Positions 54,120 to 62,564 of a DNA stretch of 64,000 bases are shown one piece after another. The notes beneath the pieces are model-generated. The model was not told the origin of the DNA. It saw nothing but the letters and a program-made list of their open reading frames with translations, and did no database searches. The translations under genes and the position numbers were made by a program. Every line of letters begins with the position of its first letter. The first letter of the stretch is position 1. The DNA is from Acetobacteraceae bacterium (GTDB lineage Bacteria; Pseudomonadota; Alphaproteobacteria; Acetobacterales; Acetobacteraceae): the NCBI GenBank assembly GCA_027482245.1, contig JAIXWG010000039.1, positions 62,001 through 126,000 on the forward strand. Reading direction: 5' to 3'.

Positions 54120-55667
54120 TCAGCGAACGATCCTCACGCCCCAGGCCCGTGGCGCATCGAGGACCGAGGTGCGGTAGCCCTGGACATGGCGCGGCGTGAC
54201 GCCGTGGGTGGTGGAGGAATAGAGGGCGATGATCGGCACCTCCTCCATCAGCCGCGCCTGCATCGCCTCGAACAGCGAACGCCGGCGTGCGGGATCGCTC
54301 TCCGCCATGCTCTGGTCGAGCATCGCCTGCACGGCGGGGTCGTCCCAGGCCTTGCGGGGCTGCGTCGCCTTGGGGCCGGTGAACATCTCGAAGGACAGGG
54401 ACGGGTCGAGGCGGGCGGAGAAGCCGAAGGCCATCAGCTGGTAGTCGCCGCGGCTGTAGCGGTCGAGCTGCGTCGCCCATTCCAGCACTTCCAGCTCGCT
54501 CTCGATCCCGGCCTCCTTCAGCATGTCCTGCACCACGACGGCGATCTCGTAGAAGGCCTCGTAGCGGCGCGTGGTAATGATGCGGAGCTTCTGGCCGCGA
54601 TAGCCGGCTTCCTGCGCCAGGCGCCGCGCCTGCGCCAGGTCACGCGGCGGCACTTCCAGCATCGCGGGCGTGTTGAAGGCGGAGCCCGGCGGGATCGGGG
54701 AACGGCTGGGCCGCGACGCCCCTTCGCTCACGGCGCGGACCAGTTCCGGCACGTCGATCGCGAGTGCGATGGCGCGGCGCATGCGCACATCCTGCAGCAG
54801 CGGATCGCGCGTCTGCATCAGCACGGTCTGGAGGTCCATCGATGGCGCGGAATCCACCGTGAAGCCGGGGCGGGCGCGCAGCTCCGGCAGGTCCCGCGAC
54901 CGCGCATCGGGCAGGATGTCGATGTTGCCGGCCAGCAGCGCGGCGCGGGCCGCGGCCTCGTCCGGGATGACGGTGAAGCGCACGCGCTCCACCATGGGCG
55001 TCTTGTTGCCAGCCAGGCCCGTGGCTTCCCCAGGCAGGGCCGCGTAGTCGGCGAAGCGCGTCAGCTCCACGAACTGCCCGCGGCGCCATTCGCCGAGGCG
55101 GAAGGGGCCGGTGCCGATCGGCGCGCGCCAGGTCCCGTCGGCATTCAGGCTGTCCCGGTGCCAGATGCCGGCCTGGCCGCAATCCGGCCGCGCCAGGATC
55201 GTGAGGAACAGCGCCGAGGGTTTCTCGAGTCGCATGACCACCGTGCGCTCATCCGGCGTTTCCACGGCCGTCAGCCGCGTGACGGCCGAATCGAGATCGG
55301 GGCGGCAGCGCCAGTTCGTCTCACGCCGCATGTAGCGCTGCATGGCGAAGGCGACGTCGGCGGAGGTGACGGGCTGGCCGTTGTGGAAGCGCAGCCCCGC
55401 GCGCAGCGTGAAGGTATAGGCGAGGCCGTCAGCCGAGACCTCCACCCGCTCCGCCAGCATTGGCGCCACCGTCGCATCGCCGCGCAGCGCGACCAGGCCC
55501 TCCACGACGTGCCAGGCGATGCCGTCGGTATTGGCGTCCCGGTTCACGCCGGGCTCGGTGGATCGGATGTCGGCGTTGAGGCGGATGCGCAGCAGGTCCT
55601 GCGCGGCCAGCGGGGAGGACAGGGCGCAGGCAGTGGCCAGCGCCGCCAGGGCGGTGCGAAACTTCAT
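54120..55667 (-). CDS. Dipeptide-type ABC substrate-binding protein
   Basis: 515 residues, SBP_bac_5 family. Signal MKFRTALAALATACALSSPL, then RIRLNADIRSTEPGVNRDANTDG, LAERVEVSADGLAYTFTLRAGLRFHNGQPVTSADVAFAM and the GTGPFRLGEW motif, typical of the class. The tail ITRIALAID-like RRAIALAIDVPELV and KEAGIESELEVLEW are also family marks. It is divergent from the gntR-oxidase-aminotransferase operon across about 75 bp, so the transported compound is presumably catabolised by those enzymes. Confidence 0.93.
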   Translation of the reverse strand: MKFRTALAALATACALSSPLAAQDLLRIRLNADIRSTEPGVNRDANTDGIAWHVVEGLVALRGDATVAPMLAERVEVSADGLAYTFTLRAGLRFHNGQPVTSADVAFAMQRYMRRETNWRCRPDLDSAVTRLTAVETPDERTVVMRLEKPSALFLTILARPDCGQAGIWHRDSLNADGTWRAPIGTGPFRLGEWRRGQFVELTRFADYAALPGEATGLAGNKTPMVERVRFTVIPDEAAARAALLAGNIDILPDARSRDLPELRARPGFTVDSAPSMDLQTVLMQTRDPLLQDVRMRRAIALAIDVPELVRAVSEGASRPSRSPIPPGSAFNTPAMLEVPPRDLAQARRLAQEAGYRGQKLRIITTRRYEAFYEIAVVVQDMLKEAGIESELEVLEWATQLDRYSRGDYQLMAFGFSARLDPSLSFEMFTGPKATQPRKAWDDPAVQAMLDQSMAESDPARRRSLFEAMQARLMEEVPIIALYSSTTHGVTPRHVQGYRTSVLDAPRAWGVRIVR

Positions 55668-55745
55668 CGGGCAACCCCTCTCCCAGCCGGTTTCGGTTCT
55701 TCATTTGCACGAAATACCAAAACGGCGTTAGGTTCAAGCGTGACG

Positions 55746-56600
55746 ATGACAGCCCCGATCTCCCCCCTCCATCACGATCTCGCCCGCGCGGCGCGGCAAC
55801 TCTGGCTGGCCGAGGGCACGCCGCCCGGCAGCCCGGTGGTGGAGGCCGTGCTGGCGGGCCGCCTCGCCGTGTCCCGCACCCCCGTGCGGGCGGCGCTGCG
55901 GCTGCTGGAAGAGGCGGGGATCACCCAGCGCCGCGGGCGGCTGATGGTGGTGGCCGACCCCGCGCGGGAATTGCCGCCGGTGGAGGCGCGCGACCCCATC
56001 GATGCGCTGGTCAGCGCCATCGCCCGGGCGCGGGCGGAGGGGCGCCTGGCGGAGGTGGTGCGGGAAGCCGACCTGATGCGGGAATTCGGCCAGCCCCGCG
56101 GCCTCGTCTCCCGCGCTTTGGCGCGGCTGGCGACGCTGGGGGTGGTGGCGCGCAACCCCGCGCAAGGCTGGCATTTCGCCGCGACCCTGGCCGGGGAGGA
56201 GGAGCGCCTGCAGGCCATGCGCTTCCGCCTGGTGCTGGAACCGGCCGCGCTGCGCCAGCCCGGCTATGCGCTGGACCCGGCCTTCGCGCGGGCGATGCGG
56301 GAAGCGCATGAGGCGGTGCTGGCGCGTCCCTGGCGGGATGTGGAAGCGGTGCGGCTGTTCGAGATGAACGCGGCCTTCCACCTCGGCTTGGCGCAGGGCA
56401 GCGGCAACCGCTTCTTCATCGATGCGGTGGAGGCGCAGAACCGGCTGCGCGCCCTGGTGAACGCGGATTGGCGCTTCGGCGACAACCGCGCGCATGACAG
56501 CTGCCGCGAACACCTGGCGGTGCTGGATGCGCTGGAGGGTGGCGACAACGACCGGGCCGCGACTCTGCTGGAAGACCATCTGCGCTGCGCGGGCCCATGA
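55746..56600 (+). CDS. GntR-family regulator with tandem winged helices and FCD domain
   Basis: 284 residues. A first winged helix (GSPVVEAVLAGRLAVSRTPVRAALRLLEEAGIT, about 27-62) is followed by what looks like a second (LAEVVREADLMREFGQPRGLVSRALARLATLGVVARN, about 100-138), then an FCD ligand domain with FEMNAAFHLGLA, SCREHLAVLDALEGGD and LEDHLRC carrying the metal-binding histidines. I use ATG 55746; GTG 55740, better placed behind AGG, is an alternative. The 75-bp gap holds TTTGCACGAAATACCAAA, a possible operator. Probably controls both divergent operons in response to the amine or amino acid substrate. Confidence 0.86.
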   Translation: MTAPISPLHHDLARAARQLWLAEGTPPGSPVVEAVLAGRLAVSRTPVRAALRLLEEAGITQRRGRLMVVADPARELPPVEARDPIDALVSAIARARAEGRLAEVVREADLMREFGQPRGLVSRALARLATLGVVARNPAQGWHFAATLAGEEERLQAMRFRLVLEPAALRQPGYALDPAFARAMREAHEAVLARPWRDVEAVRLFEMNAAFHLGLAQGSGNRFFIDAVEAQNRLRALVNADWRFGDNRAHDSCREHLAVLDALEGGDNDRAATLLEDHLRCAGP

Positions 56601-57868
56601 GGCAGCGCTCCCTCTGGCAGGAGACCGCGACGCCACCCGTGGCCCTGCTGCCGCTGGAGGGCGTGGCGGAGGCCGAGGTCGCGATCATCGGCGCGGGCTT
56701 CACCGGCCTGTCCACCGCGCTGGCGCTGGCGGAGCGCGGCGTGGCGGTGACGGTGCTGGAGGCGGAGGCACCGGGTGCCGGCGCCTCGGGCGCCAATGGC
56801 GGGCAGGTGATCCCGGGCCTCAAGCATTTCGTGCCGGACCTCGTGAAGGATTTCGGCGATGCGCTCGGCCGCCGGCTGCACCAGGCGGGGGCCGTGGATA
56901 CGGATGCGCTCTTCGCACTGATCGCGCGGCTCGGGATCGAGTGCGAGGCCACGCGCGCGGGCTGGCTGCAGGTGGCGGACAACCCGGTGGCGCTGGAGGA
57001 ATGCCGGGATCGCTGCCGCGCCTGGGCGGAATGGGGCGCGCCGGTGCGGATGCTGGGGGCGGAGGAGGTGCGCGCCATCACGGGCGCCAGCGGCTACCTC
57101 GGCGGCTGGATCGACGAACGTGGCGGCAGCGTGCAGCCGCTGTCGCTGGCGCGCGGGCTGGCGCGGGCGGCGCTGGTGGCGGGGGCGCGCATTCATGCGC
57201 CGGCGCGCGTGACGGCGATCCGCCCGGATGGGGCAGGCTGGCGGTTGGAAACGGCGCAGGGCGCGCTGCGGGCGCGGCGCGTGCTGCTGGCGACGAATGC
57301 GACGCCGGGCCGCCTCTGGCCCGGGCTGGCGCACACCATCATGGCGGTGTGGTCCTTCCAGACCGCGACGCGGCCCGGCGCGGGCGTGCTGCCGGGCGGG
57401 CAGGTGGTGTCGGATACCCGGCGCGTGCTGCGCTACTGGCGGCGGGATGCGGCGGGGCGGCTCGTCGTCGGCGGCAAGGGCACGCTGCGCGCGCCGCGCG
57501 GGCCGCGATCCTTCAGCGTGCCGGAACGCATGCGGGCGCGGCTGTATCCCGCGCTGCCCGACGCGGCGCCGGACTACTACTGGGGCGGGCGCGTCGGCAT
57601 CACGCCGGACCGCCTGCCGCGGCTGTTCCGCCTGGCGGCGGGCGTCTTCGCCGTGATGCAGGACAACGGCAAGGGCGTCGCCTGGTGCACCGCCGCCGGG
57701 CCCGCGCTGGCCGACCTGCTGACGGGCGCGCCCGCCGAGGAACTCGCGCTGCCGCCGGTCACGCCGCTCCGTCCCATTCCGCTGCACCCTTTCCGCAGCG
57801 TCTATGCCGCCGCCGGATCGCTGTATTTCCGGGCGCGGGATGCGCTGGATCGCGCGAGGATCGCATGA
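56597..57868 (+). CDS. PuuB-like FAD-dependent amine/amino acid oxidoreductase
   Basis: 423 residues of the DAO superfamily, closest in layout to gamma-glutamylputrescine oxidase. N-terminal RQRSLWQETA is typical of PuuB-like enzymes; FAD motif EVAIIGAGFTGLSTALALAERGVAVTVLEAE starts near residue 27; GASGANGGQVIPGLKH near 62 includes the family's flavin-proximal region; YYWGGRVGITPDRLPRL and QDNGKGVAWCTAAGPALADLLTG near the end close the FAD site. Overlaps gntR and the aminotransferase by four bases. Likely oxidises an imported (glutamylated) amine to an aldehyde or imine. Confidence 0.88.
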   Translation: MRQRSLWQETATPPVALLPLEGVAEAEVAIIGAGFTGLSTALALAERGVAVTVLEAEAPGAGASGANGGQVIPGLKHFVPDLVKDFGDALGRRLHQAGAVDTDALFALIARLGIECEATRAGWLQVADNPVALEECRDRCRAWAEWGAPVRMLGAEEVRAITGASGYLGGWIDERGGSVQPLSLARGLARAALVAGARIHAPARVTAIRPDGAGWRLETAQGALRARRVLLATNATPGRLWPGLAHTIMAVWSFQTATRPGAGVLPGGQVVSDTRRVLRYWRRDAAGRLVVGGKGTLRAPRGPRSFSVPERMRARLYPALPDAAPDYYWGGRVGITPDRLPRLFRLAAGVFAVMQDNGKGVAWCTAAGPALADLLTGAPAEELALPPVTPLRPIPLHPFRSVYAAAGSLYFRARDALDRARIA

Positions 57869-59184
57869 ACCACCTGCCCAACACGCCCGCGCTGGAAGAC
57901 GGCGTCTGGCTGCCCTTCACCGCGATGCGCGGCTTTCTCGCTGCGCCGATGATCTTCGAGCGCGCGGAGGGCATGCACTACATCACGCCCGAGGGCCATC
58001 GTGTGCTCGACATAATGGCGGGGCTCTGGTGCGTGAATGCGGGCCACGCGCATCCACGCATCACGGAGGCGATCCGGGAGGCCGCAGGGAAGCTCGATTT
58101 CGTCTCCTCCTTCCGCATGTCGCATCCCGGCGCCTTCGCGTTTGGAAGGCGTCTGCTGGATGCGGTGCCGGGCATGGCGCGGGCCTTCTTCAGCAATTCG
58201 GGATCGGAGGCGGTGGATACCGCGCTGAAGATCGCGCGCGGCTACCACCGCGCCCGTGGCGATGCGGCCCGCACCAAGTTCATCGGGCGGGCGAAGAGCT
58301 ATCACGGTGTCGGCTTCGGCGGCCTCAGCGTCGGCGGCATTGCGCGGCACAAGCGGGATTTCGGGCCGCTGCTGGCCGATGTCTTCCACATGCCCCTGCC
58401 GCATGACCCGGCGCAGCGCTTCCTGCGCGAGCGGCCTGCGGCGGGCGATCACTGGCTGGCGGGGCTGGACGAAATCCTCGCGGTGCAGGACCCCTCCACG
58501 GTCGCCGCGATCATCGTGGAGCCGGTGACGGGATCGGGCGGCGTCTATCCGCCGCCGATCGGCTACCTGGAGGCGCTGCGCGCGCGCTGCGACCGCCACG
58601 GCATCCTGCTGATCTTCGATGAGGTCATCACGGGTTTTGGGCGCCTCGGCGCCTGCACGGCGGCGGAGGCGCTGGGCGTCTGGCCGGACATCATGACCCT
58701 GGCCAAGGGCCTGACCAACGGTGCCGTGCCGATGGGGGCGACGCTGGTGAACAGCCGTGTCTTCGACGCCTACATGCAGGGCCCGGCCGGCGCGCCCGAA
58801 CTCATGCACGGCTACACCTACTCCGCCCATCCGCTGGCCTGCGCGGCGGGAATGGCGGCGCTGGATGCCTACCAGCAGGAGGGGATGTTCGAGGCCTCGG
58901 CGCGCATCGCGCAGCCCTTCGCCCAGGCGCTGCTGGGGCTGCAGGGTGCGCCGCATGTCATCGATGTGCGCCATTGCGGACTGCTGGCGGCGGTGGAGCT
59001 GGAGCCGCGCGCGGGCGCGCCCGGTGCGCGCGGTGCCGCGGTCGCCGATGCCTGCTTCGGCGATGGCGTGCTGGTGCGCGCGGCGGGGGACACGATGGTG
59101 CTGTCACCGCCGCTGGTGGTGACGGAGGTGCAGGTGGCGCAGACGGTGGAGGCGATGGCGCGGGCCTTGCGCGCCATCGCGTAG
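57865..59184 (+). CDS. Class III aminotransferase, beta-alanine/omega-amino acid:pyruvate type
   Basis: 439 residues. Marks: WLPFTAMRGFLAAPMIFERAEGMHYITPEGHRVLD at the N-terminus, PLP-binding GSEAVDTALKIARGYHRARG, IFDEVITGFGR, and Lys281 in TLAKGLTNGAVPMGA. The closing HGYTYSAHPLACAA is characteristic of omega-amino acid:pyruvate transaminases. Coupled to the PuuB-like oxidase by ATGA; it probably transfers an omega-amino group of a polyamine or beta-amino acid to pyruvate. Ends seven bases from the C45 gene with no hairpin. Confidence 0.92.
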   Translation: MNHLPNTPALEDGVWLPFTAMRGFLAAPMIFERAEGMHYITPEGHRVLDIMAGLWCVNAGHAHPRITEAIREAAGKLDFVSSFRMSHPGAFAFGRRLLDAVPGMARAFFSNSGSEAVDTALKIARGYHRARGDAARTKFIGRAKSYHGVGFGGLSVGGIARHKRDFGPLLADVFHMPLPHDPAQRFLRERPAAGDHWLAGLDEILAVQDPSTVAAIIVEPVTGSGGVYPPPIGYLEALRARCDRHGILLIFDEVITGFGRLGACTAAEALGVWPDIMTLAKGLTNGAVPMGATLVNSRVFDAYMQGPAGAPELMHGYTYSAHPLACAAGMAALDAYQQEGMFEASARIAQPFAQALLGLQGAPHVIDVRHCGLLAAVELEPRAGAPGARGAAVADACFGDGVLVRAAGDTMVLSPPLVVTEVQVAQTVEAMARALRAIA

Positions 59185-59190
59185 CCCGGA

Positions 59191-60315
59191 CTACTCCGCC
59201 GCCTTCGCCAGGCCCTCGGGCTTCAGCGTGTAGGTCGTGAAGACGCGGTTCAGCGCGGGCAGGGGCGCGATCTCCATGTGGCCCTCGGCGGGCTTCATCA
59301 GGATCATGGCGACGGTGGCGGAGAGGTTGCCGCCGAGGCTCATCCGCGGCGGGCGGCAGACAGCCCAGGGCGATTGCCAATCGTCGAAGAAGGCGGCGCG
59401 TAGGTGCTCCAGCGTGATCGCGCCCGCCCTGGCGCGCAGCGCCGCCATCACGCGCTGGTCGCGATAGACGCTGTCGGGCGTGGTCTGGATGCCGGTGTCC
59501 TTCAGCTTCGCCAGCGCCACGGGCGATTGCCAGTGGTTCGCATGGACCAGCAGCCCATCGACGGGGTGCAGCAGGAAACTCTCATCGGGCGCGCATTCGA
59601 TGTCGATCGCGAAGCCCGAGGCGTGCGACAGCATGACGTTGTTCGACGCCGATTTGGGCGTGGCGTAGACGGCGCGGATGGCCAGCGCCACCTGCTCCTG
59701 CTCCAGCACCTTGCGGCGCAGCAGGGACAGGGGCACGCCCTCACTCCGGTAGTCGCGGTCCGATTCCAGGTAGTTGGCGGTGATGGCGATGCCGGCCGCG
59801 TTCAGCCCGGCGCGCGCCAGGCCGCCGGCCTCGACGAAGGTCAGGATGTCCGGGCCATCCTCCCGCCGGATGCGGAGGACGACGCCGGTCTCCGCACATT
59901 CGCTCTTCCAGTCCCAGTTCTGGCCGTGCAGCAGCGTGCCATCCGCGCTGGCTGCCGGCGTCACGATGGCGCCGGTGCAGCCATCGGGATCGCCCTCGGG
60001 CAGGCCGCGCTTCGCCAGTTGCAGGATCTCCGTCCGGCAGTTCAGCAGCATGACATCCTCGAAGGCGACGTCGGCGCCGCGGGCGATGCCGCGCATCTCC
60101 GCGACATAGGCGGGGTCGAAGGCCTCGACCCGCGCCACGAAGGCGCGCGCGAGGCGGTGGATGCGCGCCGCGTCCAGCCCGCCGCCCGTCAGCTGCGCGT
60201 GGTAGTGGCCGATGCTGCGACGGACGCGGATCGCGGCCTGGCGGCCATAGGATTCGCCCCGGGCCTCCGGACCGCCCGACAGCTCGTAGAGGGGGAAGGG
60301 GGCGGGCGCGTCCAT
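59191..60315 (-). CDS. C45 autoproteolytic acyltransferase/hydrolase (isopenicillin-N acyltransferase-like)
   Basis: 374 residues of the Ntn-hydrolase C45 family. The presumed self-cleavage site is Gly112-Cys113 in DPDGCTGAIV, freeing Cys113 as N-terminal nucleophile; downstream the chain reads LLHGQNWDWKSE and GLNAAGIAITANYLESD, and LLVHANHWQSPVALAKLKDT is characteristic. Start 60315 has GGAG seven bases before it. Known members hydrolyse or transfer acyl groups of small amides such as beta-alanyl-dopamine and penicillin. Convergent with the aminotransferase gene: it might release an amine that this pathway oxidises, but that is guesswork. Confidence 0.86.
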   Translation of the reverse strand: MDAPAPFPLYELSGGPEARGESYGRQAAIRVRRSIGHYHAQLTGGGLDAARIHRLARAFVARVEAFDPAYVAEMRGIARGADVAFEDVMLLNCRTEILQLAKRGLPEGDPDGCTGAIVTPAASADGTLLHGQNWDWKSECAETGVVLRIRREDGPDILTFVEAGGLARAGLNAAGIAITANYLESDRDYRSEGVPLSLLRRKVLEQEQVALAIRAVYATPKSASNNVMLSHASGFAIDIECAPDESFLLHPVDGLLVHANHWQSPVALAKLKDTGIQTTPDSVYRDQRVMAALRARAGAITLEHLRAAFFDDWQSPWAVCRPPRMSLGGNLSATVAMILMKPAEGHMEIAPLPALNRVFTTYTLKPEGLAKAAE

Positions 60316-60542
60316 CGGGTTCTCCGTTCGAAGAAAGTACCGGCATGTTGCGCGCCGGCGGCGGGACCGCAAGCGGGGAAAGACGGCGCTGCCGGAAGGC
60401 GCGGCCCGAGCATCGCGCCATCGCGGCGCAGGGCAAGCGTGGAATCTCCTTATTTCCTACGGAATTGGTATTGATTCATCGCGGTGTGTCGTGAATTTCT
60501 TGATCCAGCGGCGTCGCCGCGTGGATCATGAGGAGGTTCCCG

Positions 60543-61538
60543 ATGCATCGACTGGCCCTGACCCGCCGCGCCGCGATGCTCGGCTGCTGCGCGGCCCTGC
60601 TGGCGCGGCCGGCCCTGGCGACGCCGGCGTGGCGGCCGACCCAGGCCGTGAAGCTCGTCGTCTCCGCCGCGCCGGGCGGCACGCAGGACATCCACGCCCG
60701 TGCCGCCGCGCCGGTGCTGTCGGACCTGCTCGGCCAGGCGGTGGTGGTGGAGAACAACGGCACGGCCAGCGGCCGCGGCGCCGGCGCCATCGTCGCGCGG
60801 GCGGCGCCGGACGGGCATACGCTGCTCGTCGCCTCCGGCGATGGGCTGGTGCTGAGTGACATCCTCTTCGGGCGCCAGCAGGGGCTGCTGCGGCCGCGCC
60901 TGGCGCCGGTGACGCTGACCATCGGCGCCTCGCAGCTGCTGGTCACGCATCCCGGCAGCGGTATCCGCAGCGTGGAGGACTATGTCGCGGAGGCACGGCG
61001 CCGGCGCGGCGCGCTGACGCTCGGCGTGCCCGGCCATGGCGGCATCGCCCATGTGATCAGCGAGATGCTGAACCGCCAGCTCGGCGGGGTGGAGGTTGTG
61101 CACGTCCCCTATCGTGGCGGCGGCCCGGCCACGCTGGACCTGATGGCCGGCCAGCTCGACGCCATGATCATCACCCTGCCCGCGGTGACGGCGCATGTCC
61201 GGGCGGGGCGGCTGGTGCCGCTCGCCGTCTCCACCCTGGCGCGCGACCCGGCGCTGCCCGATGTGCCCACGCTGGCGGAGGCGGTGGCGCCCGGCTTCGA
61301 CGTGCCGAGCACCCAGGGCATCCTGCTGCCCGCCGCCACGCCCCAGCCGATCATCGAGGCCTGGCACCAGGCCTGGCGTGCCGCGCTGTTCGAGCCCGCG
61401 GTGCATCGCCGGCTCAGCGAGCTCGGCTTCATCGTCACCGCCTCCACCCCCGCCGAATTCCTCGCCTCCATCACGGATAGCGAGCGCCGCTTCGCCGCCG
61501 CCATCGAGGCTGCCGGCATCCGCGCCGAAACCGTCTGA
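60543..61538 (+). CDS. Bug-family binding protein (first of second tandem pair)
   Basis: 331 residues. Start 60543 is chosen over 60528 because AGGAGG is six bases upstream. The signal has MHRLALTRRAAMLGCCAALLAR with a Cys pair; LGCC could be a weak lipobox. Motifs: LVVSAAPGGTQDIHARAAAP, VVVENNGTASGRGAGAI in place of the usual GAGG loop, AAPDGHTLL, VHVPYRGGGPATLDLMAG and LPDVPTLAEAVAPGF. The 227-bp space before it contains an AT-rich patch around 60450-60480 that may be its promoter. Confidence 0.89.
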   Translation: MHRLALTRRAAMLGCCAALLARPALATPAWRPTQAVKLVVSAAPGGTQDIHARAAAPVLSDLLGQAVVVENNGTASGRGAGAIVARAAPDGHTLLVASGDGLVLSDILFGRQQGLLRPRLAPVTLTIGASQLLVTHPGSGIRSVEDYVAEARRRRGALTLGVPGHGGIAHVISEMLNRQLGGVEVVHVPYRGGGPATLDLMAGQLDAMIITLPAVTAHVRAGRLVPLAVSTLARDPALPDVPTLAEAVAPGFDVPSTQGILLPAATPQPIIEAWHQAWRAALFEPAVHRRLSELGFIVTASTPAEFLASITDSERRFAAAIEAAGIRAETV

Positions 61539-61554
61539 CCCGGAAGGACCTGCC

Positions 61555-62511
61555 ATGCTGAACCGTCGCACCCTGCTGGCCGCGGCCCTCCTGCCGCTGC
61601 CGGCGCTCGCCCAGCCCGGCGCCCGCGCGATCCGCGCCATCGTGCCCTTCCCGCCGGGCGGCGGCGTCGATGCCTTCGCGCGCATCTTCGTGCCCGCCTT
61701 CTCCGCCGCCATTGGGCAGCCCGTCGTCATCGAGAATATCGGCGGCGCGTCCTCCCGCCTCGGCACCGCGGCGGTGGTGCGGGCGGCGCCGGATGGGCAG
61801 ACGCTGCTGGTCACCAACGACACGCTGGCGGCGATCGAGGCGCTGCCCGTGGCGGGCAGCGGACCCTTCATCCCGGGCCTGGCCCCCGTGCTGCTGGGCG
61901 CCTCCGCGCCCCAGGCCCTGGTGACGCATCCCCGGTCCGGCATCGCCGATGCGGGCGCCTATGCGGCGCGGCTGCGGGCGGGGCGGCCGACGCATGTGGG
62001 CGTGCCGGGGCTCGGTTCCTCCCAGCATTTCGCCAGCGAATTGCTGGCGCAGGCGCTGGGCGGGCGGCCGGAGCATGTCTCCTACCGCGGCGGCGGGCCG
62101 CTGCTGATCGACCTGCTGGCGGGCACCATCGATGGCGGGGTGGTGACGCTGGGTGCGGCGATCGACCAGGTGCGGGACGGAAGGCTGGTGGCGCTGGGCG
62201 TGAGTGGTCCAAGCCGCGGTCCGGCGCTGCCCCAGGTGCCAACCTTCGCGGAGGCCGTGGCGCCGGGCTTCGAGGCCGAGACCTGGATGGGCGTGCTGGC
62301 GCCGCGCGCCACGCCCGCGCCGGTGATCGCGGCCCTGCACGCCGCCAGCCTGGCGGCGCTGCGCGATCCTGGCGTGGCGCAGCGGCTCGCGGGCCGCGGC
62401 TTCGACACGCCCGGCCATGGGCCGGACCGCTTCGGCGCGGTGCTGCACGACACCGCCGCGCGCTTCGCCGCCGTGGCGGGCGCGGTGGGCCTCCGCGCCG
62501 GGGAGGCGTGA
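61555..62511 (+). CDS. Bug-family binding protein (second of second tandem pair)
   Basis: 318 residues, 16 bp after the preceding Bug gene with GGAAGGA six bases before the start. Signal MLNRRTLLAAALLPLPALA. Blocks: IVPFPPGGGVDAFARIF, VVIENIGGASSRLGT in place of NRPGAGG (the same variant region as its partner), AAPDGQTLLV, EHVSYRGGGPLLIDLLAG and LPQVPTFAEAVAPGFE. The shared variant loop and tail show the two arose by duplication. A PrpF-type isomerase follows 53 bp later, which suggests an unsaturated tricarboxylate ligand such as aconitate. Confidence 0.9.
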   Translation: MLNRRTLLAAALLPLPALAQPGARAIRAIVPFPPGGGVDAFARIFVPAFSAAIGQPVVIENIGGASSRLGTAAVVRAAPDGQTLLVTNDTLAAIEALPVAGSGPFIPGLAPVLLGASAPQALVTHPRSGIADAGAYAARLRAGRPTHVGVPGLGSSQHFASELLAQALGGRPEHVSYRGGGPLLIDLLAGTIDGGVVTLGAAIDQVRDGRLVALGVSGPSRGPALPQVPTFAEAVAPGFEAETWMGVLAPRATPAPVIAALHAASLAALRDPGVAQRLAGRGFDTPGHGPDRFGAVLHDTAARFAAVAGAVGLRAGEA

Positions 62512-62564
62512 CGGGCACCGCCCCGCGGCCCTAGAACCGCGCCTCGATCGGGGAGGGGCGGGTC

